Source: Takakia lepidozioides (taxonomy: Eukaryota > Streptophyta > Takakiopsida > Takakiales > Takakiaceae). Taken from it: 64,000 nt of DNA. The stretch is taken from the NCBI GenBank assembly GCA_030704615.1, contig CM060731.1, positions 21,328,001-21,392,000 on the forward strand. The letters run 5' to 3'. How positions within the stretch are numbered: position 1 is the first letter of the stretch; each line of letters starts with the position of its first letter. Positions 34,401-44,400 of the stretch are shown in pieces. Below the pieces are notes generated by a model. It was not told the origin of the DNA. It saw only the letters and a list, made by a program, of their open reading frames with translations, and ran no database searches. The position numbers and the translations under genes were made by a program.

Positions 34401-34735
34401 CTGATGCACTCCCGCAAAAGACAGAGAAAAGTATTGGAATCTGCCAAAATGCCTCCTTGGTTCACAATATGCAGCACCTCTGTCAGCTGTCCTGACTTCC
34501 ATAACTTGCTCACCTCCTCACAAGTGTCAGAAGAGTTCTTGCTGCCTCTCTTCCTTGGACATCTTTCAAAAGGAGTGGCCTTCGTGGGAGCGCCTGTTTT
34601 AAACAAGTGTGCCTGATTCAACCCTGACATCCTGCATGATTTAAAGCACTTCATTACACTTATTGACACTCGAATTTCAGAGTGTGGATGACCATTTGAA
34701 GGTGGCCTTGTGCACTTATCACCCTGCCATATCAT
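31499..34735 (-). CDS. DYW-type PPR protein, 1078 residues, single exon
   Basis: It is predicted to be an organelle RNA-editing factor: PPR motifs read an RNA sequence and the DYW domain deaminates the target C. After a 75-90-residue Ser/Lys-rich leader come seven PLS triplets of about 101 residues, each with MYAKCG-like and RDVVSWxxMIxGY cores. P2-L2-S2 motifs, E1/E2 (VWGALLGACRIHGNVEVAER, AATYVLLSNIYAAAGRWDDA) and the PG box follow. The DYW domain keeps all zinc/catalytic residues: HSE near 1010-1012, CGDC at 1038-1041, FHHF near 1064-1067, CSC at 1072-1074 and the final DYW. No intron or disablement is seen. Start choice: the frame opens at 34735, but the Met in SVMKCFKSC (near residue 28) would also serve. 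Its triplets are unusually alike, suggesting recent internal duplication. Confidence 0.96.
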   Translation of the reverse strand: MIWQGDKCTRPPSNGHPHSEIRVSISVMKCFKSCRMSGLNQAHLFKTGAPTKATPFERCPRKRGSKNSSDTCEEVSKLWKSGQLTEVLHIVNQGGILADSNTFLCLLRECIRLKSLADGKQVHAHIIQSGLKPNVFLLNTLITMYGKCGSMVDARLVFDQMPERDVFTWTTMMAGYVKHGYGTEALEIYQQMQRAGVMPNKVTFICILQACGSLGVLEKGKQVHADITKARIPQDTILETCLVDMYAKCRSMKDAVQVFNNMVQRDVVSWNAMIIGYAQQGCGREVFEMYEQMKQQHFTPDKVTFTSILNVCASLRVLEKGKEVHADIVKAGIVPDIILQNILAAMYAKCGNMKDARQVFDSMARRDVVSWSAMIAGYAQQGSGMEAFETYKQMIQEGVTPDKVMFICILKACASLEDLEKGIKVHADIMKAGVLPDVILDTALVGMYAKCGSIEDARLVFHNMAQRDVVSWSTMIVAYDQHGFGMEAWETYKQMIQEGVTPDKVALICVLNVCASLAALEKGIEVHGDIIKAGIAPDIVLDTALVAMYAKCGSIKDACQVFDNMAQRDVVSWSVMIAGYVQHGCGVEALKTYEQMKQDRMTPDKITFISILDACASLAALEKGREVHADIIKAGTESDLILETALVNMYAKCGNVKDARQVFDRMAQRNVVSWSALIAGYSQHGYGQQALDTYEQMIQEGVMPNKVTFISTLTACASLAALEKGIEVHADIMRAGIEPDLILENALVNMYAKCGSIEDARQVLDNMAQRNVVSWNTIIAGYGQHGCGKEAVQLFGCMQREGLKPDSVTFTCLLNACSHVGLVDEGHHYFESMIQDHGLPPTAEHFGCMVDILGRAGQFDEAEDVIKEMPIEPGAGVWGALLGACRIHGNVEVAERAANYLLKWNPQEAATYVLLSNIYAAAGRWDDAAKVRKMMHDRGVRKEPGHSCIEVDNCVHTFVAEDKLHPQIHDIHAELNILYGQMKEAGYVPDTRFILHKMGDKQKESSLCHHSEKLAIAFGLITTPPGTPIRITKNLRVCGDCHTATKFISKIAARALLVRDSSRFHHFQDGACSCGDYW

Positions 34736-35618
34736 GCTTGCAAAAGATATAACAAATCACACAGCAGCTGCAATACCATTGCATGAACTACCAGAAATCA
34801 CTTCTAAGAATGGTGCTCACCTTCACTGACAACAAGTTACATCATAAATTATTTGTGTAAAATTCCCCAGTCGTACAACTTGCGGCACCCTACCAACACA
34901 CGTCTTTTCCATTTTAACTAATGCAAGAGTGAATTTGGAGAGAAGTAACTATCCCCTCATTCCCAAACATAACAAATTTGGTTCTTGGGATATCAGCAAG
35001 TAGACTACTGTCTCCCTTCATGAAGTTTATTATGACATTAATTGGTAGAAAACTCCACATCTGCATAAGAGGACAGACTGGCACCCCAACCATCCCTTCC
35101 ACAGCAATCCCTGCACACTTCTGCCTTTCTGGTTCTAGCTTCAGTAATCTACCTGTGCAGATTTTGTTTACCTATTGATCCACAGTGCCTCCTTGGTACT
35201 CTTATGCTTCAGATTGGGTCCTTCAAAGCTGATCTGCACCTCCACCCCTCCTCCTTCAGCTACCTGCCTACACTAGAAAGATTTACAATATGACAAATTG
35301 GGTGGAATTCCACTGCCAGTAGTACAAAAGGGAGAGAGGCATTGACCATTGCCATGTGTCCGCTCAGGGCTAAGTTCCCACGGGATATTCCTCTCTTCAT
35401 GCCCAGTAGCACTTTCAGACCGCCAGCATATGCTATGACAGCAAGGGATTCCATAGCAGTGGCACATAGCCCATGACAATTCAGGTACAAAGAAGATGGA
35501 ATAGTATAAAGTGCGCCAGAGTGACCTAACACTGCTCCAGTGGCCCTGTAGCTTGCAACAGATGTCACACACTATGTGACAAAGTTATTGCCACTCGCAC
35601 TGTTGAAGGGCATGCAGT

Positions 35619-36095
35619 ATGTACTCATAAGCCATAGCCTTGTGGTCATAGACCCTGCACCCAGTTTGGGCGGAACAAGAGGAAATAGACTCTACCTTTG
35701 TGAGGGGCTTACTCCAGTAGTGGGACTTACCTTGATATAAACAATTAGTTTGAGCTTTCCATTCCTCTAGAGAGCCCTTCACACAAGCATCAACTGATGT
35801 GTGTGAGCTGCCCAGCAATTAAACCACAACAAGGCCAAGGCTTTAGGCTCAGCCTCGAGATTTTGAAAGTTGGTGAACAGAGGTGCAGGGACTATGTTCT
35901 TCATGGTCCTGCAGAGGGTCGGGTCGTTCTGATGAGAATACCCCGGACATTGTATCAGAAAATTGATAGTGTCTTCAGGCTGCCTGTACATCAGGTATTG
36001 ACAATCTCCCTTTCCTCTCTCCTGCTGTTTATTGTTCAAAGGTAGACTCCCAGCTGTGAGTTTAAATTTCAGTTTAGTGACAGGGGTAGGTAGGA
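35619..36095 (-). mobile_element. LINE 3' fragment
   Basis: The minus strand encodes the C-terminal finger region of the same LINE (GDCQYLMYRQPEDTINF, IQCPGYSHQND), with the expected second Cys replaced. It then runs into the non-coding tail (CTTGTGGTCATAGACC, GTTTGGGCGGAACAAG in plus reading) and ends at GTACTCATAAG. It is more diverged than the neighbouring copy. Confidence 0.8.
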
Positions 36096-36107
36096 TTGCA
36101 GAAAGAG

Positions 36108-36510
36108 AATGTACTCAAAAGACGTTGTTGAGCGAAACACCAAGGGACAGAAACTACCCTTGTCAGGGGCTGATGCCTGTAGTATGACTTAACCTTGGAA
36201 CAGACAATTAATCCGAGTTTTCCAGATATCCTCTAGAAATCCCTTCACACAAGCATCTTGCCCAATAACTAGGCCCCAAAAGGGCCTGGGCTTTTGGCTC
36301 AGCCTCGAGACTTTCTAAGTTGGTTAACAGAGGTTCAGGCACAATTCCCTTGATGGATTTGAAGAGGGCGTCTCTCTCATGAGAGTACCCAGGACAATGA
36401 ATCAGAAAATTAAAGTTGTCTTCAGGTTGCCCACACAACGGGCAATTGCAATCCCTCTTTCCTCTCTGCATCTGTTTGCTGTTCAAAGGTAGGCTTCCCG
36501 CCCTGAGTTT
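36108..36510 (-). mobile_element. LINE 3' fragment with intact Cys/His finger
   Basis: The minus strand reads CNCPLCGQPEDNFNFLIHCP then [17 protein letters not shown], a CxxC...HxxxC finger typical of the end of some LINE ORF2 proteins. The tail ends at GTACTCAAAAGACG. It has lost the CTTGTGGCCATAG block that other copies carry. It abuts an AAATG-tailed repeat at 36511. Confidence 0.82.
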
Positions 36511-36512
36511 AA

Positions 36513-36562
36513 GAGAAATGAAATGAAATGGTACTTTATAACATCCGCGGAAAGCTCAAAGA
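36513..36562 (-). repeat. CATAAGCTC-family repeat, inverted copy
   Basis: GAAATGAAATGAAATGG is followed by ACTTTATAACATCCGCGG and AAAGCTCAAAGAG, the reverse complement of the family end with ATTTC repeats. It directly abuts the 5' end of the LINE fragment. Confidence 0.7.
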
Positions 36563-36840
36563 GAGAGAGACTTCATAGTGCATAAAGGGGAGAAAGAGAA
36601 ACAGTCGACACTGTCAAAAGTATCAACAGTGCGGGATACTTTTTCAATGCATCTTGTTGTCTATTTATGCTGTAACATCACCTTATGGCCTTGATTGTCA
36701 CACCACTGACTGCGGTTTGAAAAATAGCTGGTCCAAAGCTTCTCAAGTCCTGCATTTATTTGGCTGGTTGTATTTTTGCCTGCTGACCAGTAGAAGCAAT
36801 CTGTCAAAAACAGTGAGATCCACCAGACCAAGCCAACTTA

Positions 36841-37018
36841 GAAAAAGCCTATGTTGATGAAACAGTGGTGTACTGTGTTCTTGCCGTGAACACCATGTGG
36901 AAACCTCAAGATGAAGGAAGATGGTTTCACCTGATCCATGTGACCACGAAACCATTTGTGTTGAAGATGGCTGAATCTGCATGGGTAAATGGTGAATTGG
37001 AGAAGCTGGAAGCAGCTA
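36841..37018 (+). other. Orphan exon-like open frame
   Basis: A frame preceded by CCAACTTAG and followed by GGGTAAGATT encodes about 59 residues without stops, including VDETVVYCVLAVNTMWKPQD and WVNGELEKLEAAR. It reads like a real exon, but I recognise no family and no partner exon nearby. It could be a relic of a lost gene or captured in a repeat. Confidence 0.3.
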
Positions 37019-38462
37019 GGGGTAAGATTACTGGATGCTTCAGCTATTGTCCTGCTTCCACAGTGCCTCATTAGCACTCTTTCTTGGAAATCTGGCACTC
37101 CTGCACCCACACATCATCCCTGCCTCCTTCAGCTCTTCCGTTCCTCCATAAAAGCAAGTGCAGAGATACTCCCCGGCAAGTAGCTGGCAATCCCAACCCA
37201 TAATTTAAGTAGGAAACCAGCACTAGTTCGTACTGCAAAATTCAAAATGATACATGAGAGGGAGGAGGGGAGAGAATATGTCCTTGCAAGCATTAGCTAC
37301 GGCATACCCTTGCACGACAACCCCTAAATTTCCCAGGGTCGATCCTGGGTTTCAACCCACCATGGTATGGAAAAGGACCAAAATTGACATCCTCCCCACG
37401 CACAGTCAATGAAACCATGTCATCACGGAGGATGGAGTCTTGATTTCAGGCATGTGTTACAACACTCCAGGTTCAGAGTATATATGATACGTGAGACTTG
37501 TATCGTTGCAACGCCAGTTGCACCTCAAGCTGAAGTGCTAAGTACTTCTTCCGCCCGTCTTTCCAATGGCTTCATCCCCGACGCTGCTAGAAATGTGATA
37601 CATCTGAATGAGGTTGAGCAATCACGGGGAATTGAGTGTTGTTACATTCTCCGCCATTCCCCCACATACTATAAAGCATGAGGTGAATTCAGCACTGCTC
37701 ATGTCCTACTGTAGCTTGCAAAATGTATGACACATGCCACGGTGATCACGCTTCCCATCACAGTACTGAGCGAAGGGCCCGCAACGAGAGAGAGAGAGAG
37801 ACACAGATTAGGGCTGAGCATTCATGACTCCGGACATTGAACTACGGTAAGAAAAGCCTTCATCCCTCTGTGGATTCGTAACGGTAATAACGGTGGGTAG
37901 TTGGGTTTCGGGGCCTCGTGATACACCGCGTGAGTCTGCCGATCCCTCTCATCCGGACCTTGTTTCTTTCCATGGCGGCGCCCCCAAACCGTAGAGAAGA
38001 AGAACACAAGAACCCACGAGAGAGCGAGAGAGACATAGAGAGATTGTTCGTTGCTGCAGCGCGGAAATCAATGTTCTATTTCGTCAACCAGAGCTCTGGG
38101 GCATTTCTGGGCTGATTAGTCCCTACCATGACTCCCTCAGACAACACGAGCAGGGACTGAGAAAGTATGCTCAGTCTCAGGCTTTCTCATCCGTTGCGCA
38201 ATACAAACCCTCTTTTGGTGTCGTCACAGTCTCAGTACGGTTTCTTTCACTCTCCTGTGGAGGGAGAGGCATGGTGGAGATGGCGGAGAGGGAGGCAGTT
38301 AGTGGACATACCTTGTTGAGTGTTGATTTGTTCACGAGGGTGGCAAGTGAGTATTTAGTGTGCCATAAGACAGTGGGAGCAGACAATGGAAGGTATGTGG
38401 AAAACTCAAAGGCAGACATGCTAGAATCCGTTTAGAGGAGAGAGGGAGTAGTAGAAAACAGG

Positions 38463-41400
38463 ATGGAGAAAGTGAATCCCAAGGACCGGGTGGAAGGATT
38501 TGTGCGACCATTTGATGTGCCAGACTGGAGAAATGAGGAACTAAACCTCTTTTTGACTTTGAGCAGAGCGACTGACACTGCGCCACCACAGCCACCAAGA
38601 GCTCCTTACATAGACCCTTATGACGACCCGTACCCTCTTTTCAGGAAGGTCCCACGAAAACCAGGACCGCCTCCGAAAGTAGTCAAAATTCCTCATGTTT
38701 TACCCAAGCATCTGATTTATTTGGACCCAAAGCCCATGCAGGGAATGGTAAGGGATGCGATAAGGGCATACAGAGATCATCCTTCTTACACACTTACAAC
38801 AGACGCAAGAGATTATCAGGAGGTATCAGCATGCTTTCAGTTGCGGTGCGCTATTGTTCAGTGGCCTGACAAGTGAGTACCATTTCTGACATGGTTTCTT
38901 GCGCACTGTGATTGAGTAAATCTGACGAAGAACTAATCCAACATTTGTGTTGCAGGCATATGGGAAAAATCCAGGATGCAGACTACAAAAGCTTGGTGGA
39001 ATTGGCCGCAAAACATCTGACTCTCGATGATTGTCCAGCGCAAGAAACAGTCCAGTTGCAGGTCGACCCTGATAGCCTTTGCTTGGGAACTTGAAATTTC
39101 TTCTATTTCTCATGTTTAAATGGAGGACAACACATCCATATATCATACCAATCTGACCTGAGGCATGTGTCTCATAAACAATCGCAATCTAAAGTGGCAC
39201 ATGCACCATGTGGGCTTCACAACAGCCATGTACTTGAAGATGCCTGGGCTTCACTTCTATCTTCTTGCTTGCAGGTTACTGCCCAGGCTGCATTCCACTT
39301 TGCAATCAAAGAGATGGAAGATGATTCAGACAATAAGAGACAGACTTTGGATAAGCTCATGCAGATAATCATGGACACCAAGGTGTCTCCGACCACCTAC
39401 TCACATGCAATTGTCTCTCTTCCCCACCCGGTCCCCTATCTCCCTTTTGCATTTAATCCTTGCTTCATCCAAAGTCCTCCCACCCCTTTCTCTGCTTTCC
39501 GTGGACGTTATGAAGCACCATTTCATTTCATTTCATTCCTTTCATTTCTGTTCCTTTTCAGAGGCCCAGGCAATGGGTGAAATTACTGCACTACATGTGT
39601 GATTAGTTTAACAGAAAGTCTTGATTAGCCATAAGAATTGCCCCACATCAAGTAGATCTCAGTGACCACAAGCCTCACTGACCTGTCCAACAACAGATCA
39701 AAGGTCGCTGCAATGTACCAAATAAGACACAGGGCCACTTCAGGTGGTGGACATCCGAAAGTACTATGAAACAGTTGAAGTCATGCGAGAGCGAGTCATG
39801 CACTACATGATGGAGTATAATCAACAACTGGATCCTTTCACTATCACAGATGAGGCTGTGGAAATTAATGAAGCTGAGCTCTCCACAGCTCTTGAGAGTG
39901 TGTTTCCAAGAAAAGGATTTCTGCATTGGATGGACATGTCCAATGAAGAAAAGGTGCTACAAATACAAGAATTGGCTGATGTTGTCCTGGGTGTCCGCAT
40001 TTTTAACAAGTAAGAGCTTACCTCAGTCAAAGCAATGAACACAAATTGACTTTGTCATTCTATATCTCAATGCTCTACCTCCAGAGTTCAGATCTGAATA
40101 AAGAGATGAGAATGCATACATGGAGGGTCACAGAGTGAGGGTCCTCAGCAACTGATTTGTCAAACCTGTGCCCTCATTTGTAATAACAAATGTCAATGAA
40201 GAGAAGAATGACATCATAAACATCCAACAGATGGCCCAGTGGTAAGGGTGCAAATCTGCTTGGTTATGGCCATCGGAAGGTGTGCAGTAGCCCTTTACCA
40301 GGTGAATAATCTACACTTGCTTTGGCACAAGGCCATCTGTTTTGGCATCTTGTGCCAGGCCAAGCTTGCGTTATCACTACTTGGAGACTCAAATGACCAC
40401 TTCCCCCCTAGCCCTGTGGAGGGAGTAGAACTTGTCCCTCTGTCTGCTCTTCATTTCTAATAATGCTGTAACTAGAACCACGATAGTTTGTCTGTGCTGG
40501 TGGGCAGATATATGGGGAAAGGGGGATCCACTCTACAGCTTCCCTTTGAGCCATATGAGACGGAGGCAGTGGAACTTGGCAATCAGGTGCATGAAGCAAT
40601 AATGAAAGTGCATGAAAGGATAGATGGCTTCTCAAAGGGCATTATGATCTACTATGATGAAATGGGGACCAATCATATGTTCATTAAGCGATTGAGAGAT
40701 GAGCTTGCCTACCACTATCAGGTGAAGAGCTGCACTTGCTACACTGTGAGTGGGGAGAATTCAATAGCTGCTAAAGCAAAACACACAAATTATAAGAGGG
40801 GAATTCTCAGTCAACCAGGATGAGGATTATGACTGCCAAGTTTATGGCATCTGTGTAATTGCAAAGCAGATTCTTACATTTCTCTCTCAAAGTCAAGCCC
40901 ATCCATGCAACACGGAGCTGGCTCCATGGTCACTCTTGATCAAGAGTCCACAATTACACATTTTAAGAGGTTGAAACTGATGACACTCTCTTTGTGAAAC
41001 TATGAGTATCCAGGCAGGAGTCTATCTGGAGACCTTCAACAGATTTCTGTATGAAAGACATGAAGTGGTCTCTGAGCTTCTGGACAAGTGCGCTCAACAC
41101 CTTGAAACCATCATCGAGATAATCGGCGATTATAAGTGCATCCCCAGTGACATGGTATGGATAGTCTCTGAAATCTCATTTCACCCTGTCTCTAAATCCT
41201 TCAAGAAAGCATTTTCCTCAGCCTGGACAGTATCTAGGAACTCCCTGACCCTAGTCAAGGCCATGTCTTCATCTCTGGGTTCAGCTCAGGCCCCTCTCAG
41301 GAAATGTACATGTTGGAAAATGTATGAAAAAATGAGATTGCACTGTTCCATTGAAGCCATAAAGCGAGGGGTGTCAACTCCAGCATGCATACGTGAAGAA

Positions 41401-44400
41401 AGAAAGAATATCATTTGAAGGGCAGTCATCACTTGACGGAAGAATAATATAAGACGACCATGTGGAAAATAATTACATACAGATAATACAGCAATGTGCC
41501 CTGTACCATCAGTAAACACCCCCTTTCAGAAGTTCTCAGGTTTTCGATTCATCATGAACCTAGACATACTCTTCATTATCCACTTCCAACAGATCATCCT
41601 ACGGGTGTGAAGATACTGGAGGTGATTGTGGACCAAATCCACTCGTAGCCTATCTCAGGGATAACAGTATATGATCCCAGCCATTGCCAACGGGCCTGGA
41701 AAGAACTTGCACTGTACTAAAATGCGCTGCTTTTTCCAATCACTTGAAAAGGGAGAGGTATTCCCAGCTGAGCCGTTTAAGGCACCTGATATGGAAAAAG
41801 ATCTACTTACTACAAAGTGTATGGGGTCATGAGCAGGTGTTTCCAGAATTGCGAGCAGTAGGAGAGATTCAAACTACTATAGCCAAGGAGCACCGAAGCC
41901 TGCAGGCACGCATCAAAGCAGCTGCGCCATTGCTGTCACTGACTTTTGAGCCATTCTTCAGATTATCTCCCATCACAGAGAAACGGCTGGCAATCAAGCA
42001 AAAGAATTTCCTCTTCTTACCTCGGGACCCACCTTTTGAGGATGACACTGAGTATTGTTCTCTCGCTATTCCCCTCTTTTGCAGTCCACTCATTGTGTAG
42101 CCCTATTTAAACTGAAGAGTCTGTTCATACTTAGTATCTCTGCACACACGAGCATTGCTGTTATGCACACAAGAACACATGCAGTCCACAACTCCACTCT
42201 TGAGTATCCTTCCGGTTCCAAACATCCTTCATCTCAACATAAGTGGGTATCCTTACAGGGGAGCCATCAATGAATGTCAATATACAGGCTCCTTCCTCTG
42301 AGATCATGCATTCTGACCAAGTGTCTCAATGCTCTTCTCATATACGTTTTCAGTTTTATGTTTGATTTACTAACACCTTGGTCTGAGCATGACAAAAGGT
42401 TATCAATATATGTTCCTGATTGAAGTATGATAATCTGTTAGATACAAGGGCAAACTTTGCCACCTTGAGAAAGACTTGGGCAGACTTCTACTGAACAGTC
42501 CTGTTCTGCACCTGTTCTCAGACACAAATCCATCTACAGAACCAACCATGGGCCTTAGACCTTTTGACAATGTCTTTCTGTTATTGAGGTATTCGTTTGA
42601 CGATCCTCAGTTATTGAACTTCCCCCTTAAAGCTACAGGAAGCATTCATCTATCCATTGCAGTGACTCATATCCATGATGGGAGCAATTTGGGAAGGTAC
42701 CAAGAGGAGAAAGTTCAACCCCCCATCATCATCGAGGGCGACAAAATCCACGACATTTTGATGAACGGACCAGCCCTTGAGCTTGGTGGGTTCTGTCCAG
42801 TTTGTTTTGTCAGAAACCAGGGCATACTATGGAAGGGCGACCTTTCAATCGGCCTCGTACAAACACATGATTTGAAAGTATTTGCTTTTGGTGACCATGA
42901 CTCACAAGACAGGTACTCTCCCAATACAGCTCTCTGGTGACAACATTTATCTGCAGTGTTAGGACAACTTTGCTAGAGACCTGAATGGTACCTATATGAC
43001 TGGATACAACAGGAAACAGGAAGGGAACAAATCTAGTATTGATTTGGGAAACCTGTATTTGGCAGCTGAGGGTGACATACCACTTAAGGATACACTGCAA
43101 TTATACATACAAGGAGAAAGAGATCTGAGGGTTAAGTTTACTTTTAGCAATCAAATGATGTGCACAAGAAAGTATGAAAGAACCTGACATGGTTAGGGTT
43201 GACCTGATGCATTCTGATGACAACATCTGTAAGATTAATGTATGCTCCCAAGTCACACTGAAGGGTGAACTCTATTCCAAAGTCTGGAATCAGGCACTCA
43301 TGTAAGGACCTACAACTCCTAGGATAACGGGAAAGTGCAGCTAGTCTCTAGGGGGAAGCACCTCTCTCTCTTACAGCAACTGCATATTTCATATTGAACT
43401 CCAGACCGATGCCTGACACTGAGGTCTGCTTTTGGTCTGCATTTTTCAATGACATTTTGACAGATGAAAGGCCTCCACCACCTTTTTCTATGGTCCTCAA
43501 TGTGCTCTCTTGTCATCCCTCCACACTATCTCTGCACCAGTCAAAGAGGGCACTGAGGTCTATGCCCAAAGGCTCTGATAAACAAAATTAATGAGCAACT
43601 GTCTCTCCTACACCATTTCACATTTGTCTGCAGATTTGTGATGGCTCCATGCAAGTATATCGCAGATTTACAACAGTTGGTGCGGGAAATGCCACAATTT
43701 GTGCACATTATGAACCTGCATACAGCACCTGCATTTAACTATCTGTCAATTCCAAAGGCATGTGATTCTTTCCTCTTGAGCATGTCGAGTTACAGTCATC
43801 TCTCTCTCTCTCTCTCTCTCTCAGGATCAATGGGGCAAAAGGCTCCGGCAAATAAGTACATTATCTCTTTCTTTTGTGCAAGGGAAAGGGAAAACACGAA
43901 GAACAGCTCTAAATCCAGAATCTTGCATAGGATCCTCAAGAGACTCCATCAATTGACAGGGTGAAATCTGCTGCTAGGTTCAAAATTCACAGCTGCCTTG
44001 GCAATCACCCAGAGAATCAAATATACCCAAGACTGTTATCCCTTGTTTCCAGTTTATCAGACATAGTTTCTAACTACATTCACAACTAATCCAAAAGAAG
44101 TGAAGAGATGCCAGTGGGCTTGCAACAGATATTGCAATCAGACATGATTAATGAGCCTGTGCCCAAGGACTTCTCCACACAAACAATAGTCCATCCATGG
44201 GTTCCAACATGCGATGAGGAGAAACTCCTTAAGAGGTACTTCCCTAGTTGGCTACATTTCCTTAATCTGGTAAGCCTCTGTTAGTGATGATTTATACTAC
44301 CTTGAGCATAGTTCTTCCTCGCACACCCCACAGCAAGCACTAAGATTCAAAAGAAAATGGTATCTCCAAGTGTTGAGAGTCTCCAGACGATGCGACCTGA

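Larger units (their letters stand above)
34736..38462. other. Repeat-rich intergenic region before CFAP206
   Basis: It contains two LINE fragments (35619-36095, 36108-36510), a CATAAGCTC-family repeat next to the second, an orphan exon-like frame (36841-37018) and a possible tRNA-like B box (GGGTCGATCCTGGG) near 37337. A short (GA)n run at 37787-37801 and the presumed CFAP206 promoter and leader follow. No other gene is recognised. Confidence 0.5.
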
